NCBI GenBank assembly: GCA_963579025.1
Contig: CAUZFZ010000080.1
Coordinates: 1-44,714, forward strand
From: CAUZFZ01 sp963579025
GTDB taxonomy: Bacteria; Planctomycetota; Planctomycetia; Planctomycetales; Planctomycetaceae
Direction of reading: 5' to 3'
Length of the DNA: 44,714 nt
In this document: piece by piece, positions 9,801 to 16,503 of the stretch
Layout: every line of letters begins with the position of its first letter
Position numbering within the stretch: the first letter of the stretch is position 1
Translations under genes and position numbers: made by a program
The notes under the pieces: generated by a model
The model's input: the letters and a program-made list of their open reading frames with translations, nothing else
The model's database searches: none
What the model was told of the DNA's origin: nothing

Positions 9801-10266
9801 GCAACAACCGCTTTCGTCAGGGACTTTGCGTGGACTACAGGACGCGGCGATCGACCGGTTCGAGGAAGCCGGGCTATCCGACACGGAACTCGATGCGCTG
9901 CGGTCCGTCGACATTCGCGTGCAGGACCTGCCCGACGGATATCTGGGGCTCGCGACGGACGATGCCATCATTGTCGACATCGACGCTAATGGGGCCGGCT
10001 GGTTCGTCGACGACACGCCTGACGACGATCGCGAATTTGCAGTCTTTGAGCAGTCGGCAATTGCGGCGACCGCGGCAGCACGTGACCGCTTCGATCTACT
10101 GTCGGTCATCGCCCACGAACTCGGCCACCACGCCGGATGGAACCACGACGATGCCGGCTTCATGACTGACCGCCTCAGCTCAGGCGAACGCCGTCTGCCG
10201 CAACCGACTGACACTGACGAGCATTTCGCGGCATTCTCGGAGCTGGACGAGCTGTTGGGTTTTTAG
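820..10266 (+). CDS. Giant secreted multidomain protein: S8 serine protease with C-terminal metzincin-type motif
   Basis: 3148 residues. ATG at 820 is preceded by an AGAGGT ribosome site (808-813). An LEPR-XLL-like motif (LEQRCLL, residues 32-38) replaces an ordinary signal peptide, as in other planctomycete giants. The subtilisin domain has Asp218 (VIDSG), His323 (HGTHVAG), oxyanion Asn422 and Ser496 (GTSMATPH), so it should be active. Then come a beta-helix/choice-of-anchor region (~690-965), SdrD-type B modules (~1007-1093, 1611-1715, 1727-1805), seven FG-GAP repeats (~1103-1580), seven VCBS-type repeats (~1825-2165), three 97-residue Ig-like domains (~2198-2485), RTX repeats (~2678-2714) and two dockerin-like Ca loops (~2901-2957). 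Near the C-terminus is HELGHHAGWNH (3099-3109), a complete HExxHxxGxxH zinc motif, with Met3115 placed as a Met-turn. Substrate and role are unknown; a cell-surface or matrix protease/adhesin is the likeliest reading. Confidence 0.93.
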   Translation: MRRLFESLHCRNTSRPVRALRGAESRSAAERLEQRCLLSADSLLPDLDSVSDVTVASPDVALNQNVSTAWFEGGSVALDADSPADRWIVRLTAAATDQSGSVAGAQELLASAGVQAIVVRGLGLPGMLLVAPQSSQTDLPAALAGSRFVEYFTRDLSVEAQTLVPDDTDFAANQYSFDNTGQFFGTSNADINAPEAWDLFPESDLRPGSHDVVVAVIDSGVEYTHPDLARNIWINQGEIPTTLRDQLEDTDVDGLITFVDLNQVANSAFVTDGNGNGFIDGGDLLSDAAWENGSDDDGNGLTDDLIGWDFLNNDNDPFDDHRHGTHVAGTIGAVGDNGLGVSGVNWDVSIMALKFLNTQLTGSTSDAILAINYATLMRSQFDTNVRVMNASWGTLGDFNPDLQDALTAAQTADILFVAASGNGDVTGRGVDLDNDLGFYPASFDLENIIAVAASDNSDNLARFSNFGATSVDLAAPGVGIFGLNLGGGLIFRTGTSMATPHVTGTVALLAALRPFAIASEIRDAIIDSVRTVGGLSGKVATGGTLNAAAALNIDTFAPLAQFAIDGNGDVVPPPDITTDGGTTQDIFVRYEDDTLLDVSTLDAGDLIVRKQDDGAEFPVSFQFGPNSNIAIATAGYRMTAPGGTWLLEDNGIYEVILQAGEVSDTGGRFSREAVIGSFEVAIAFAGQINVTTTSDGIAAGTLRAAVQAANAEAGLNTIALRTGETYTLDISGSGEDAAATGDLDITDAAGLVIRGNGAIIEIVGGVDRVFDVQASGALTLLDVTIKGGSVTGSTPGGDGGGVRNNGGTLTIERSLLTANTATKGGALASSGTTTIINTTISDNTATNGGGIDHTSGTLLVSSVTVANNAATSSGGGIRSSANAQLENTIVADNTADTSDADTSGTFTSNGHNLIGTVGTATGLTNGTNGDQVGSSGTPVAALLGELKDNGGFTFTHRLLPGSPAIDAGDNALAPDVDQRSAARPIDSLRTRTPTVDIGAHERNLVDIEGLKFLDANRNGVRDEGEPGLPGWTIYLDLNENGQLDPNEPRAVTVQDDSATSGIDEAGSYRFAELQPREYIVREQLQPGWELTTPLQVEGAVIALSTLDGTTGFRLDGIDAGDRSGHSVSSAGDVNGDGFDDLIIGTRYVGSHVVFGKSSGFASAIDLSTLDGTTGFRLDGMNSRVSVSSAGDVNGDGFDDLIIGAPNANSLKGESYVVFGKSGGFGSAVDLTTLDGTTGFRLDGINDNDRAGHSVSSAGDVNGDGFDDLIIGAFFANSGKGESYVVFGKSGGFASSLDLSTLDGVTGFRLDGIDGYDRSGASVSNAGDVNGDGFDDLIIGAPDADSRKGESYVVFGKSGGFAPAIDLSTLDGTTGFRLDGFIEDEHAPGSPYSGTSVSGAGDVNGDGFEDLIIGAPHGTSSGLPGLAGASYVVFGKSGGFSSVIDLSMLDGTTGFRLNGDFSDLFGGSVSGAGDVNGDGFDDLIIGASYASQSGTFRAGESYVVFGKSGGFAAAIDKTTLDGATGFRLDGINNDDVSGYSVSNAGDVNGDGFDDVIIGAPQGSNPFDETEGESYVVFGRETPTAVSNIGFWNVRLRAGNLASQVDFGNAPLDGEIAGRVFRDLNLNSLRDAGEAGLASWQVFLDEDEDNQLDAGETVVTTDSEGRYSFTGLTPLQTYRVVQMVQTGFEQTLPDPAGGPVIEVALGAGEERADVDFGNLDTVGGVGLGSGKLEGFYFVDANENGVLDAGEERAGITVYLDLNNNGALDSSGGNAEPSQVTSATGFYRFEQLAGGTYTVRSVNAENQEQQFPRNNSLSISDVDVGDFPQSIATGSFNTNTDSIPDLVVANVFTNDLSVLLRTGDSFTAAASVFTGSFQPRSVAVADFNQDGTDDLVVGHEATNIVSILIGQGDGTFGAPTILNMGGGQTTVSTGLFTNDAFPDIAVASAVSNQAFVISNTTGTNFSILHTVSTGSVPSRAEFANLEANLPFNANSDPDLVVTSFGENRVETYFNSGTGPLNSAVTANVGLSPSDMAVADFDGDGSLDVATANQFSDNVTVLFNNGTSGRFDTGRNEDYPAGSGPSAIEAVDMNVDGLLDLVVTNGSDSNLAVLYNLGDGVFQSPQNFGVGVFPVRLAWSVATADFDQDGDPDLAVAKGVSNQAAILDNTLIEGAYRVILTGDGDETISGLDFAVVEADSAPPTPVISSTESSPTNASPINVSIDFGEVVSGFVTGDLVVGNGAASSFATSDNRTYTFNVTPTADGVVTVDVAASAAQDTTGNNSVVATRFSITSDRTPPTPVITATQSGPTNASPINVSIDFGESVSGFVASDLVVSNGAVSSFATTDNRTYTFDVAPTADGAVTVDVAASAAQDTAGNNSVVATRFSITSDRTSPTPIITASQSSQTNESPLNVSVNFGEVVSGFVTGDLAVGNGTTSDFSTSDNQVFTFDVTPMAVGTVTVGIPAMVARDAAGNDNLQAVPLSVEFGSTQREILPTGGGTYELLVIDTDIILRRQAAEELLRLTNQPGLSIIIDGSTDDDVLIIDLSTLPGLGVTWNGGDGIDSLTVAGGSFDMTTITNSGAADGVIAFDGFPVAFTGLEPIDLTGVTSASMNVVLPDTSDNASLTPTGGGMLMLSSMDGTPTFEMVEFATPAGELRIDAGGGNDVVSAATVTTSVTLVGGPGDDVLTGGTADDILRGGEGTDQFDGGPGHDMIADRSDGETTNSTLITVDTRVVLTPTSTDPDGHVAELPSNVRYLDEWDDFTIEVWGSTPDDAMTSIGSFSVDVPFDGSFYEATAVEFGPAFTDSRQSTTDNVAGIVSGISASSLTADLGRVEFALMVRVSFQVLVGANLTNSATGRYILPTVDDRLTANGVMFDTAAGAESDSNEPAAPSIRIWPVMYDLDDSGEIGFGDVARFAQVFGNSTTTSDESYSRDFDRSGDVDFGDVALFAQNFGRSRASATQQSYALNFPNAWEPAALLANTASPELTASLASGQQPLSSGTLRGLQDAAIDRFEEAGLSDTELDALRSVDIRVQDLPDGYLGLATDDAIIVDIDANGAGWFVDDTPDDDREFAVFEQSAIAATAAARDRFDLLSVIAHELGHHAGWNHDDAGFMTDRLSSGERRLPQPTDTDEHFAAFSELDELLGF
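4126..5560 (+). repeat. Seven tandem FG-GAP coding repeats (propeller 1)
   Basis: Units start at 4126, 4315, 4507, 4711, 4915, 5152 and 5365, giving periods of 189-237 bp. Each encodes TLDGTTGFRLDG-like text, then AGDVNGDGFDDLIIG and SYVVFGKSGGF. The DxNGDG loop is an integrin-type calcium site and occurs seven times, matching a seven-bladed propeller. Nucleotide identity between units is high, which suggests recent amplification or ongoing conversion. Confidence 0.9.
6290..7320 (+). repeat. Seven diverged VCBS/FG-GAP coding repeats (propeller 2)
   Basis: Seven copies of a PDLVVAN-like strand motif preceded by Asp-rich loops can be read, including DFNQDGTDDLVVG, DFDGDGSLDVATAN and DFDQDGDPDLAVAK. 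They are far more diverged than propeller 1, so this array is older. Seven copies again fit one closed beta-propeller. Confidence 0.75.
7411..8283 (+). repeat. Three 291-bp tandem repeats encoding Ig-like domains
   Basis: Units begin at 7411, 7702 and 7993, exactly 291 bp (97 codons) apart. Each starts with a TP-I/V-I motif and includes INVSIDFGE-like and FVTGDL-like text, as in bacterial Ig-like domains of large surface proteins. Units 1 and 2 are nearly identical; unit 3 is more diverged, giving the order of duplication. Confidence 0.88.
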
Positions 10267-10313
10267 AGCTGTTTACCCAGAGCAGCTTCGCCGCAAACAG
10301 ATGACCTCACGCA

Positions 10314-10372
10314 GAGGCGCGGAGACGCAGAGGCCGGTGCTGGCAAAACAAAACTCCGCGTCTCCGCGCCTC
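10314..10372. terminator. Hairpin downstream of the giant gene, possible terminator
   Basis: Arms 10314-10332 and 10354-10372 are 19 nt and complementary with one mismatch; the loop is 21 nt. It lies 48 bp after the stop codon at 10266. The stem is very GC-rich but no T-run follows, and the GGCGCGGAGACGC core resembles a widespread dispersed repeat. It may act as terminator, mRNA-end protector or simply be a repeat. Confidence 0.45.
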
Positions 10373-10545
10373 AGACCAGGAGCGGAAGACCGAAGCCTGG
10401 AACACTAATCCGCGCTAATTGACGCTAATGATTCACGTGGCGACAGTTGCCTTGATTAGCGAAAATCAGTGTCGATTAGTGTTCCTTCATGCTCGGGTAC
10501 GAGACTCGATTCAACTGCGACATGTCTTGATGAATACGCGTCGCT
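10368..10545. repeat. Right copy of direct repeat flanking the giant gene
   Basis: Same orientation as 594-770 and similar along nearly all its length. The internal palindrome spans 10400-10484 with GAACACTAAT / ATTAGTGTTC ends. After the palindrome both copies continue with similar text containing CAACTGC and ACATGTCTTG. It overlaps the right arm of the hairpin at 10354-10372. Confidence 0.75.
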
Positions 10546-10654
10546 AACGAATCACGAACTGCCATCTTGCTCTCGTTTTCGCGAAAGCAGTACTCTCTGG
10601 CCAGCTTTGTGGAAACTCTGTCAAAACCTGTTCGGTCAACGGTCTTCGGGCGAG

Positions 10655-10700
10655 CCGGGTAAGAAAGTGGGAGTCATTTGATTCCCAGTTACTAACCCGG
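10655..10700. repeat. Imperfect 19-bp inverted repeat
   Basis: Arms 10655-10673 and 10682-10700 begin and end with CCGGGT/ACCCGG-type complementarity and have roughly four mismatches around an 8-nt loop. It is one of several palindromes in this spacer. No function can be read from it. Confidence 0.5.
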
Positions 10701-10742
10701 CGGAGCTGGAACCAAAGAGGTCAGTCGCGCGCGACGATGCTC

Positions 10743-10800
10743 ACAGAATCATGGGTACAGAATGATCGGGCCTGACATCATTCTGTACCCATGATTCTGT
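10743..10800. repeat. Perfect 24-bp palindrome
   Basis: Arms 10743-10766 and 10777-10800 are exact reverse complements; the 10-nt loop is 10767-10776. Each arm contains GGGTACAGAATGAT or its complement. It is less GC-rich than the neighbouring repeats and shows no decay at all, which suggests recent arrival or selection. It lies 115 bp upstream of the first macroglobulin start. Confidence 0.85.
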
Positions 10801-10823
10801 CTCTGAAAAGCGCTCCGAAGAAT

Positions 10824-10861
10824 CCTGACCATCTTGCGCAGGATCTCACTGATAAGAGACT
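10824..10861 (+). promoter_or_regulatory. 38-nt element shared upstream of both A2M-1 and pbpC (copy 1)
   Basis: Positions 10824-10861 match 16504-16541 at 33 of 38 bases, and all five differences are transitions. The copy here ends 53 bp before the A2M-1 start codon; the other ends 10 bp before the pbpC start codon. Having it ahead of two functionally linked genes suggests shared regulation, but a dispersed repeat landing twice is as likely. Confidence 0.4.
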
Positions 10862-10914
10862 CCTCAGAGCGGTGCCGGAGTTCCGGCCCTCATTGTGTGT
10901 TCAGGGAAGAACCC

Positions 10915-13900
10915 ATGTCGACAACTCGGCGCTTCGCGCTGCTTGTGTTTTTTCTCCTCGTCTTGAACTCCGGCGCACTGCTGTGGATTCGGCACGAGGT
11001 GCTCAGCCGCAATGCGGATGAAGCCAGGCCCCTCCGAATTGTCGAGACATTGCCAGCGTCGAACGTCGATGAGGCGGAGCGTCTTGCATTTGTTTTTGAT
11101 CAGGATGTCGGAGAGCCGGCACGGCTGAACGAGGCGGTGGCTCTGGCCGTTCCGTTGCAGTTCGCGCCAGACGTTTCCGGTCAGTGGGAATGGACCAGTG
11201 CACGTCGGCTTGAGTTTCTGCTGGACGATCCGTTGCCCTCCGGTCGCACGTTCAGGGTGACACCAGCCAGTGGACTGGAATCACAACTGGGCCGCGTCGT
11301 TCAGGTCGGTGCCGAGGTCGAATTCAAGACGCGAGCACTCAAACTGACGGACTGTCGCCTGGTTTCGTCGGACAGGACCGACATTACGTTTGAATTGAAG
11401 TTCAACCAGAAAGTCTCGCCCGACGAACTGATTTCGCACCTCAGAATTCGCGGCGTCGATTCTGATGACGTCGATCCCAAAAGTGGCCTGATCGCTCAAT
11501 CGGTTGTCGACCAGCCGAGTGAGTTGATCGTTCTGCGCTGTCCTCGACCGCGGTCAGATCGACTGATCGTGACCGTCAACAAAGAGCTTGCCGGGACGGA
11601 CGGGGACCGGCCGATGGGCCGGGAGATTCGGCGAACGCTCAACATTGCTCCGGTGTTTTCGTTTCTGCGCACCGAGGTCAATGAACTCCATGACGGGCAC
11701 TGGCAGGTCGATGTCCTTTTTTCGTCCGGTCTGAGTCCGGATCAGGAAATGCCAACGGTCGCGGTATCGCCAGATGTCGAACGCTACGCGGCGAAACTCG
11801 CTCATTCCTGGCGAGTGGACGGACAAGTGCTGCAGCTCCGCGGCCAGTTTGAGTCTGAGCGTCGATACCAGATTTCCGTGCCGGCCAGCCTTGTTTCGCA
11901 TGATGGCAAACCGCTTGGCGAGACCGAGACTGTGTCATTCCGCATTCCGGCCCGGCGTCCTGCTGTCAGGATTCCGGAGGGACGTGGAATTCTGTCGCGA
12001 CACGGCAACCTGGAACTGGAACTGGAAACTGTCAATGTCGCGGGTGTGCGCGTCAGTGCCGAGCGCATCTTCACGAACAATCTTGTGGCGCATCTCCAGG
12101 GGGATGGTTCTCGACAGACGTCTCGGAGCCTGGGTGTTAAGACTCTGCAGCTCGCCTCGTCTCCGAATGAAACCGTCCGTCAGGTTCTGAGCCTGCGAGA
12201 ACTTCTGGACGAACCGCTTGGTGTTTACCGAATCTCTGTCGCCGCAACGGACAAAAGATGGACGCGGGACACAGCACTCGTCGCCGTCACTGACCTGGGC
12301 CTGACTCTGAAACAGTCGAAGAAGGAATGCGTTGTCTGGGTGACGTCGCTGCATAGTGCCGATCCGGTTGAAGGTGTCCGAGTGACCGCGGTCTCGTACA
12401 ACAATCAGGCACTCGCCGAGGGAATGACCGACGGGGATGGCCTTGTGAGGCTGCCGGTCGATACGGATCATCCGGACGGTCGACCATGGGTGATCATCGC
12501 CGACGATGATCAACAGACTGCCTGGCTAAAGACAGCCGATGGCCACGCCGTTCTGGACGACGTCGACCAGTCGGGACGCAGCCATTCGGATGCTTACGAT
12601 GTGATGCTCTATTCCGAGCGGGGCACGTATCGACCTGGTGAAACGATTCACCTGACGGGAATCATCCGAGACAACCGAGGTGGTGTGCCGCCGCCGTTCC
12701 CGCTCGCGCTGCAGGTGATTCGTCCCGATGGTCGCTCGGCAAAGACGCTTACCGTGACTCCCGGCCAATCCGTGGGTGGCGCGGTCGATCAGCAGTCCGT
12801 TGCCGAGCTACTGGCATCCAACGGCGTCTTTCATGCCACGTTTCAGCCGGCAGAAACGGCCTGGACCGGGACGTGGAGTTTTCGAGTTTCGCTGCCGGGG
12901 TCCGATGTCGTGCTCGGAAGCACTCAGGCGTTCGTCGAAGAATTCATTCCCGTCCGGCTGGAAGTCCATGCGTCGCCGCGGGACGAGCTGGTCACGCGAG
13001 ACATTGCTCCCGCGTTGACGATTGAATCCCGTTACCTGTTCGGACAACCGGCCGCGGGTCTCGCCGCGCGAGTTCGGACTGAATACGCCTCAGTACGGTT
13101 TCGCTCGGAAAGCCATCCGCAATTCACGTTTGGCCCGCTCAAGTTACCAGGTCAACGAGAGGTGCAGGAAGTAGAAATCCGGCTCGATGACGAGGGACGG
13201 TTTCAGGTTCCGCTGGTCGCTCCACCGCGAACGGACGCCGGTCGCTGGCGGGCAGCCAGTAGCGTCACCGTATCAGAAGACGGCGGCCGATCCGTGTCGA
13301 CACAGACGGGTTTTACGGTCGACCGTTCCCCGCGTCACATCGGTCTGCAACTTACAGACGGCTCAGCGAACGATGAGTCAGCGGCTCTCGTTGTGGCCGG
13401 TGCCAAGGTGAGTCTGAAGTGGGTTCTGCGTGACGCTCTTGATCAGCCGGCGGAGTTCGCGCCGTTCTCCGTGGAGCTGCAGCGAGTCGAGTTTGATCAC
13501 GTCGTGCAGCGAGTCAATGGACGCGTCGTCTGGGACTCGGTCGAGCGAACGACGTCGATCTGGAAGCGAGGAATCGATGACGCTCAGGTAGTGGAACTTC
13601 CCGTTACATGTGCCGAGCCCGGCGTTTATCGCATCATCGCAGACGACGACTCGAAAGCCGTGACTCAACTGCAGTTCCACGTTGTGTCGGCCGGCGGCGA
13701 AGGGCTGACGTCTCGAATGAATCGCCCGGAGCGGCTGGACATACAACTCGACAGGGCGAGTTACCCACCGGGGGCGACAGCGCAGGCCACAATCACCAGC
13801 CCGTTTCCCGGCACAGCGATCGTCTGCCTGGAATCTGACCGCGTGATGTCGACGCAGGTGATCAAGTTCCCGCGAACATCCACGACGATCGAGATCGATG

Positions 13901-16419
13901 TGCCGCAGTCGATTCGCGGGGGAGCTTTCGTGACGGCAACATTACTGCGATCGATTGATCCGCAGGAAGAAACCTGGTTGCCGCACCGTGCACGCGGAAT
14001 CGCGAGACTGAGCACGGATCACACGGACCATCGACTGCCGGTGACCATCGCAGCCAGTCAGACTATCGATCCGAAGGACGAGATTCCGCTCACCGTTTCC
14101 ACCGCACCCGGCGCCCTGGTCCATCTTTGGGCGGTCGATGAGGGAATCCTTGCAACCTCTGGATTTCAGTTACCTGATCCTCATGCCCGCTTTTTCTCCC
14201 CGCGGAAGAATGATGTCATCTCTTCTGACATCTACTCGATGCTGCTGCCCGACCATCGACGCCCGGCCAGTCTGCATCGAATCGGTGGAGACCAGGGGAT
14301 CGAGTCAATCCGACGGAATCCAGTCCCCGCAAAGAAGGCTCGGTCGGTTGTCATCTGGAACGGCTTTTTCAAAGCGGACGAGTCAGGGCGTGTCGAGACA
14401 ACCGCACACCTGACAAACAGATTCAACGGGCGACTGCTCTGGATGGCCGTTGCCATTCAGAGTGACAGCTACGGAGCCGAGCAGCATGAAATGAACGTGG
14501 CTCAGCCGCTACTGGTCGAGGCTTCGTGGCCGCGTTACGTGTCAATCGGCGATTCGTTTTCCGTTCCGGTGAAAGTCATCAACACGACCGATCAGATCAT
14601 CGAGTTGCGACCCGATTTCAAGTCCAGTGGTTTGTCGGTCGCCGAGGACCCGGCAGAACAGTTTGCGGTGCAGGTTGTCCCGAGGGGATCATCTCTGCTC
14701 TGGCAGCACTTCACGGCCGATGGTCCTTCCGGAACGGCGACAGCGACTTTGAATCTGGATGCCGTTTTTCTGGATGCGGAAACGGGACAGAAGACCGGTG
14801 AGTACCAGGCTGCGGCCTGGTGTCGCCCTGGCTACGAATCGGAATTGTCAGTCCGTCCGGTGACTGCAATCGAAACCGAACGGAAAATCGTCTCACTCGA
14901 AGCGGGCAATGAAAAAACCATCACCGTCGATCCGAAATTCCTGGCGAGCGAGACTCGAACAAAGCTGACGTTCTCGTCACTTGCTGAAGCCGACCTGGCA
15001 CCAGCCGTCGAAAGTCTGCTGGATTATCCTTACGGCTGTCTTGAGCAGACCAGCAGCCAGCTACGGGCATTGATCGCGGCCGGACACGTTTTGTCTCCCG
15101 GGCGAGCGAAGTCGATCCGTCCACTCGTTCAGGCTGGCATTTCACGATTGTGGTCGCTTCAGCTTCGATCGGGCGGCCTTTCGTACTGGCCGGGGCAGCC
15201 GAGTCCGAATGCCTGGGGTACGGCCTATGCTGCCGAGACCCTGCTGCAGGCGCGGGAGCATGGGTACGAAGTCGACGAACGGTTGATGAGGGGATTAAAG
15301 CAATTCCTTGAACGGGAATTGGACAACTCTCAAGACAACATCCTCGGGACCAAGGCCGCTATCTGCTGCTGCCTGTCTGAACTTGGTTCTCCACCGACCG
15401 GGTGGATGGCTTTGCTGAGCGAGCAGCTTGAGGATCTCGACATGGCCGCGCGGGCCAGTCTGGCTCTTGCGTGGTGGCGTGCCGGCCGGCGAGACGAAGC
15501 GCTGGCTGCGATCCCCGACGAGACGATTGACTTAACGTCTGTCGCCGCGTTCGGGGCTCGTCCCAGTTCCACCGTTGTGGATCAGGCGCGATTACTGGCG
15601 GCGCTTGTTGAGATCGATTCGTCACATGAGTGGATTCCAATCCTTGTCGGGCGGATTCAAGGCGCACGGAAGAACGGCGTGTGGCTGAGCACGCTGGAAA
15701 ACGCATACGTCCTGGAAGCTCTGGCTGCCTGGCGCCACGCCGATACGAACGGTACGCCATTTGAAGGGTCAATCGTCGTGACTGACCAGCAGTTCGACTT
15801 AGGAGCAGGCTTAACACGCGAACTGACGCTGAAGCAGCCGCTCAATGCGTTCGTGGTCCGCGCGGCGGGTTCTGGTCGTGTTTCACTTTGCATTCAGACG
15901 ACGGGCCTGACTCGGAATCCCCCCGAAGAAGCGGACCATCTGATTCGGATTCGCAGACAGTGGTTGAATCGTGACGGGCGGACCGTCAACCCTCAGTCCG
16001 TTCGTATTGGCGATATCGTGATTACTGAGCTGCGGCTCAAGTCGATGGGACGGCGTCCGATTGAGAACATCGCGATCGTCGACTCGCTGCCGGGCGGGCT
16101 TGAGATCGAGAACCCGCGACTGCGAACTTCGGACAAGTCGCTCGAAAGTCAGGCGGCCGACCACGTGCAGTTTCTGGACGATCGGGTCGTCCTGTTTGCG
16201 ACCGCGCTGCCCGGCGAGTCCGTGTTCCGGTATGCACTGCGAGCGGTCGCAGTTGGATCATTCGCAGTTCCGCCAATACAGGCGTCGTGCATGTACAACG
16301 AGTCCATTTCGTCGATTCACGGCACTGGCCGACAGATTCGGATCAGGCCGGCCGATGCCCCTGTTGATCCGGCTCCTCTGGCCGAAAAGCCGGGTGACTC
16401 AGACACCAGCCGGAAGTAA
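10915..16419 (+). CDS. Bacterial alpha-2-macroglobulin 1 (thioester type)
   Basis: 1834 residues from ATG at 10915, chosen because AGGGAAGA lies just upstream (10903-10910) and the first residues form a good membrane anchor; an in-frame start 81 bp earlier lacks both. Residues ~6-26 are a hydrophobic signal anchor; there is no lipobox, unlike the E. coli lipoprotein homologue. Family signs are YSERGTYRPGET (~566-577), a low-complexity bait-like segment (~1085-1140), VIWNGFFKADESGRVETTA, and the thioester motif CLEQ at Cys1375-Gln1378 within YPYGCLEQTSS. Known role of the family: the bait region is cut by an attacking protease, the thioester reacts and the protease is trapped in the periplasm. 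pbpC follows, the classic bacterial pairing. Confidence 0.95.
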   Translation: MSTTRRFALLVFFLLVLNSGALLWIRHEVLSRNADEARPLRIVETLPASNVDEAERLAFVFDQDVGEPARLNEAVALAVPLQFAPDVSGQWEWTSARRLEFLLDDPLPSGRTFRVTPASGLESQLGRVVQVGAEVEFKTRALKLTDCRLVSSDRTDITFELKFNQKVSPDELISHLRIRGVDSDDVDPKSGLIAQSVVDQPSELIVLRCPRPRSDRLIVTVNKELAGTDGDRPMGREIRRTLNIAPVFSFLRTEVNELHDGHWQVDVLFSSGLSPDQEMPTVAVSPDVERYAAKLAHSWRVDGQVLQLRGQFESERRYQISVPASLVSHDGKPLGETETVSFRIPARRPAVRIPEGRGILSRHGNLELELETVNVAGVRVSAERIFTNNLVAHLQGDGSRQTSRSLGVKTLQLASSPNETVRQVLSLRELLDEPLGVYRISVAATDKRWTRDTALVAVTDLGLTLKQSKKECVVWVTSLHSADPVEGVRVTAVSYNNQALAEGMTDGDGLVRLPVDTDHPDGRPWVIIADDDQQTAWLKTADGHAVLDDVDQSGRSHSDAYDVMLYSERGTYRPGETIHLTGIIRDNRGGVPPPFPLALQVIRPDGRSAKTLTVTPGQSVGGAVDQQSVAELLASNGVFHATFQPAETAWTGTWSFRVSLPGSDVVLGSTQAFVEEFIPVRLEVHASPRDELVTRDIAPALTIESRYLFGQPAAGLAARVRTEYASVRFRSESHPQFTFGPLKLPGQREVQEVEIRLDDEGRFQVPLVAPPRTDAGRWRAASSVTVSEDGGRSVSTQTGFTVDRSPRHIGLQLTDGSANDESAALVVAGAKVSLKWVLRDALDQPAEFAPFSVELQRVEFDHVVQRVNGRVVWDSVERTTSIWKRGIDDAQVVELPVTCAEPGVYRIIADDDSKAVTQLQFHVVSAGGEGLTSRMNRPERLDIQLDRASYPPGATAQATITSPFPGTAIVCLESDRVMSTQVIKFPRTSTTIEIDVPQSIRGGAFVTATLLRSIDPQEETWLPHRARGIARLSTDHTDHRLPVTIAASQTIDPKDEIPLTVSTAPGALVHLWAVDEGILATSGFQLPDPHARFFSPRKNDVISSDIYSMLLPDHRRPASLHRIGGDQGIESIRRNPVPAKKARSVVIWNGFFKADESGRVETTAHLTNRFNGRLLWMAVAIQSDSYGAEQHEMNVAQPLLVEASWPRYVSIGDSFSVPVKVINTTDQIIELRPDFKSSGLSVAEDPAEQFAVQVVPRGSSLLWQHFTADGPSGTATATLNLDAVFLDAETGQKTGEYQAAAWCRPGYESELSVRPVTAIETERKIVSLEAGNEKTITVDPKFLASETRTKLTFSSLAEADLAPAVESLLDYPYGCLEQTSSQLRALIAAGHVLSPGRAKSIRPLVQAGISRLWSLQLRSGGLSYWPGQPSPNAWGTAYAAETLLQAREHGYEVDERLMRGLKQFLERELDNSQDNILGTKAAICCCLSELGSPPTGWMALLSEQLEDLDMAARASLALAWWRAGRRDEALAAIPDETIDLTSVAAFGARPSSTVVDQARLLAALVEIDSSHEWIPILVGRIQGARKNGVWLSTLENAYVLEALAAWRHADTNGTPFEGSIVVTDQQFDLGAGLTRELTLKQPLNAFVVRAAGSGRVSLCIQTTGLTRNPPEEADHLIRIRRQWLNRDGRTVNPQSVRIGDIVITELRLKSMGRRPIENIAIVDSLPGGLEIENPRLRTSDKSLESQAADHVQFLDDRVVLFATALPGESVFRYALRAVAVGSFAVPPIQASCMYNESISSIHGTGRQIRIRPADAPVDPAPLAEKPGDSDTSRK

Positions 16420-16451
16420 GCCAGACGATGCCGGAACCAAACCAGCCGGCA

Positions 16452-16502
16452 CGCGTTAGCGTCCGGTTTCCTGAACCGTGGGCTAACGCCCAGCGGCTGA
16501 TT
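16452..16502. repeat. Dispersed 'GTTAGCGTCCGG' repeat, copy 1
   Basis: This piece begins GCGTTAGCGTCCGGTTTC, contains GAACCGTGGG and ends AGCGGCTGA. A diverged copy lies at 34334-34390, and the first part recurs near 44557-44573. Its two halves, TTAGCG...GGCTAACGC, are partly complementary. All three copies are in gene spacers, consistent with a small non-coding repeat family. Confidence 0.6.
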
Positions 16503-16503
16503 T

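Larger units (their letters stand above)
10267..10914. other. Gene-free 648-bp spacer packed with inverted repeats
   Basis: No convincing gene. In order it holds a 19-bp hairpin (10314-10372), the right copy of the flanking direct repeat (10368-10545), an imperfect hairpin (10655-10700), a perfect 24-bp palindrome (10743-10800) and a 38-nt element shared with the pbpC upstream region (10824-10861). The ribosome site AGGGAAGA lies at 10903-10910. Promoter elements for the downstream gene must be here, but I cannot place them with confidence. Confidence 0.7.

Noticed and set aside
10368..10545. Insertion sequence with transposase
   Set aside because: No transposase frame lies in or near the repeat; the copies are too short, so at most a non-autonomous element.
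10834..10914. Upstream start for A2M-1
   Set aside because: Adds 27 Arg/Ser/Cys-rich residues encoded by the dispersed 38-nt element, and has no ribosome site.
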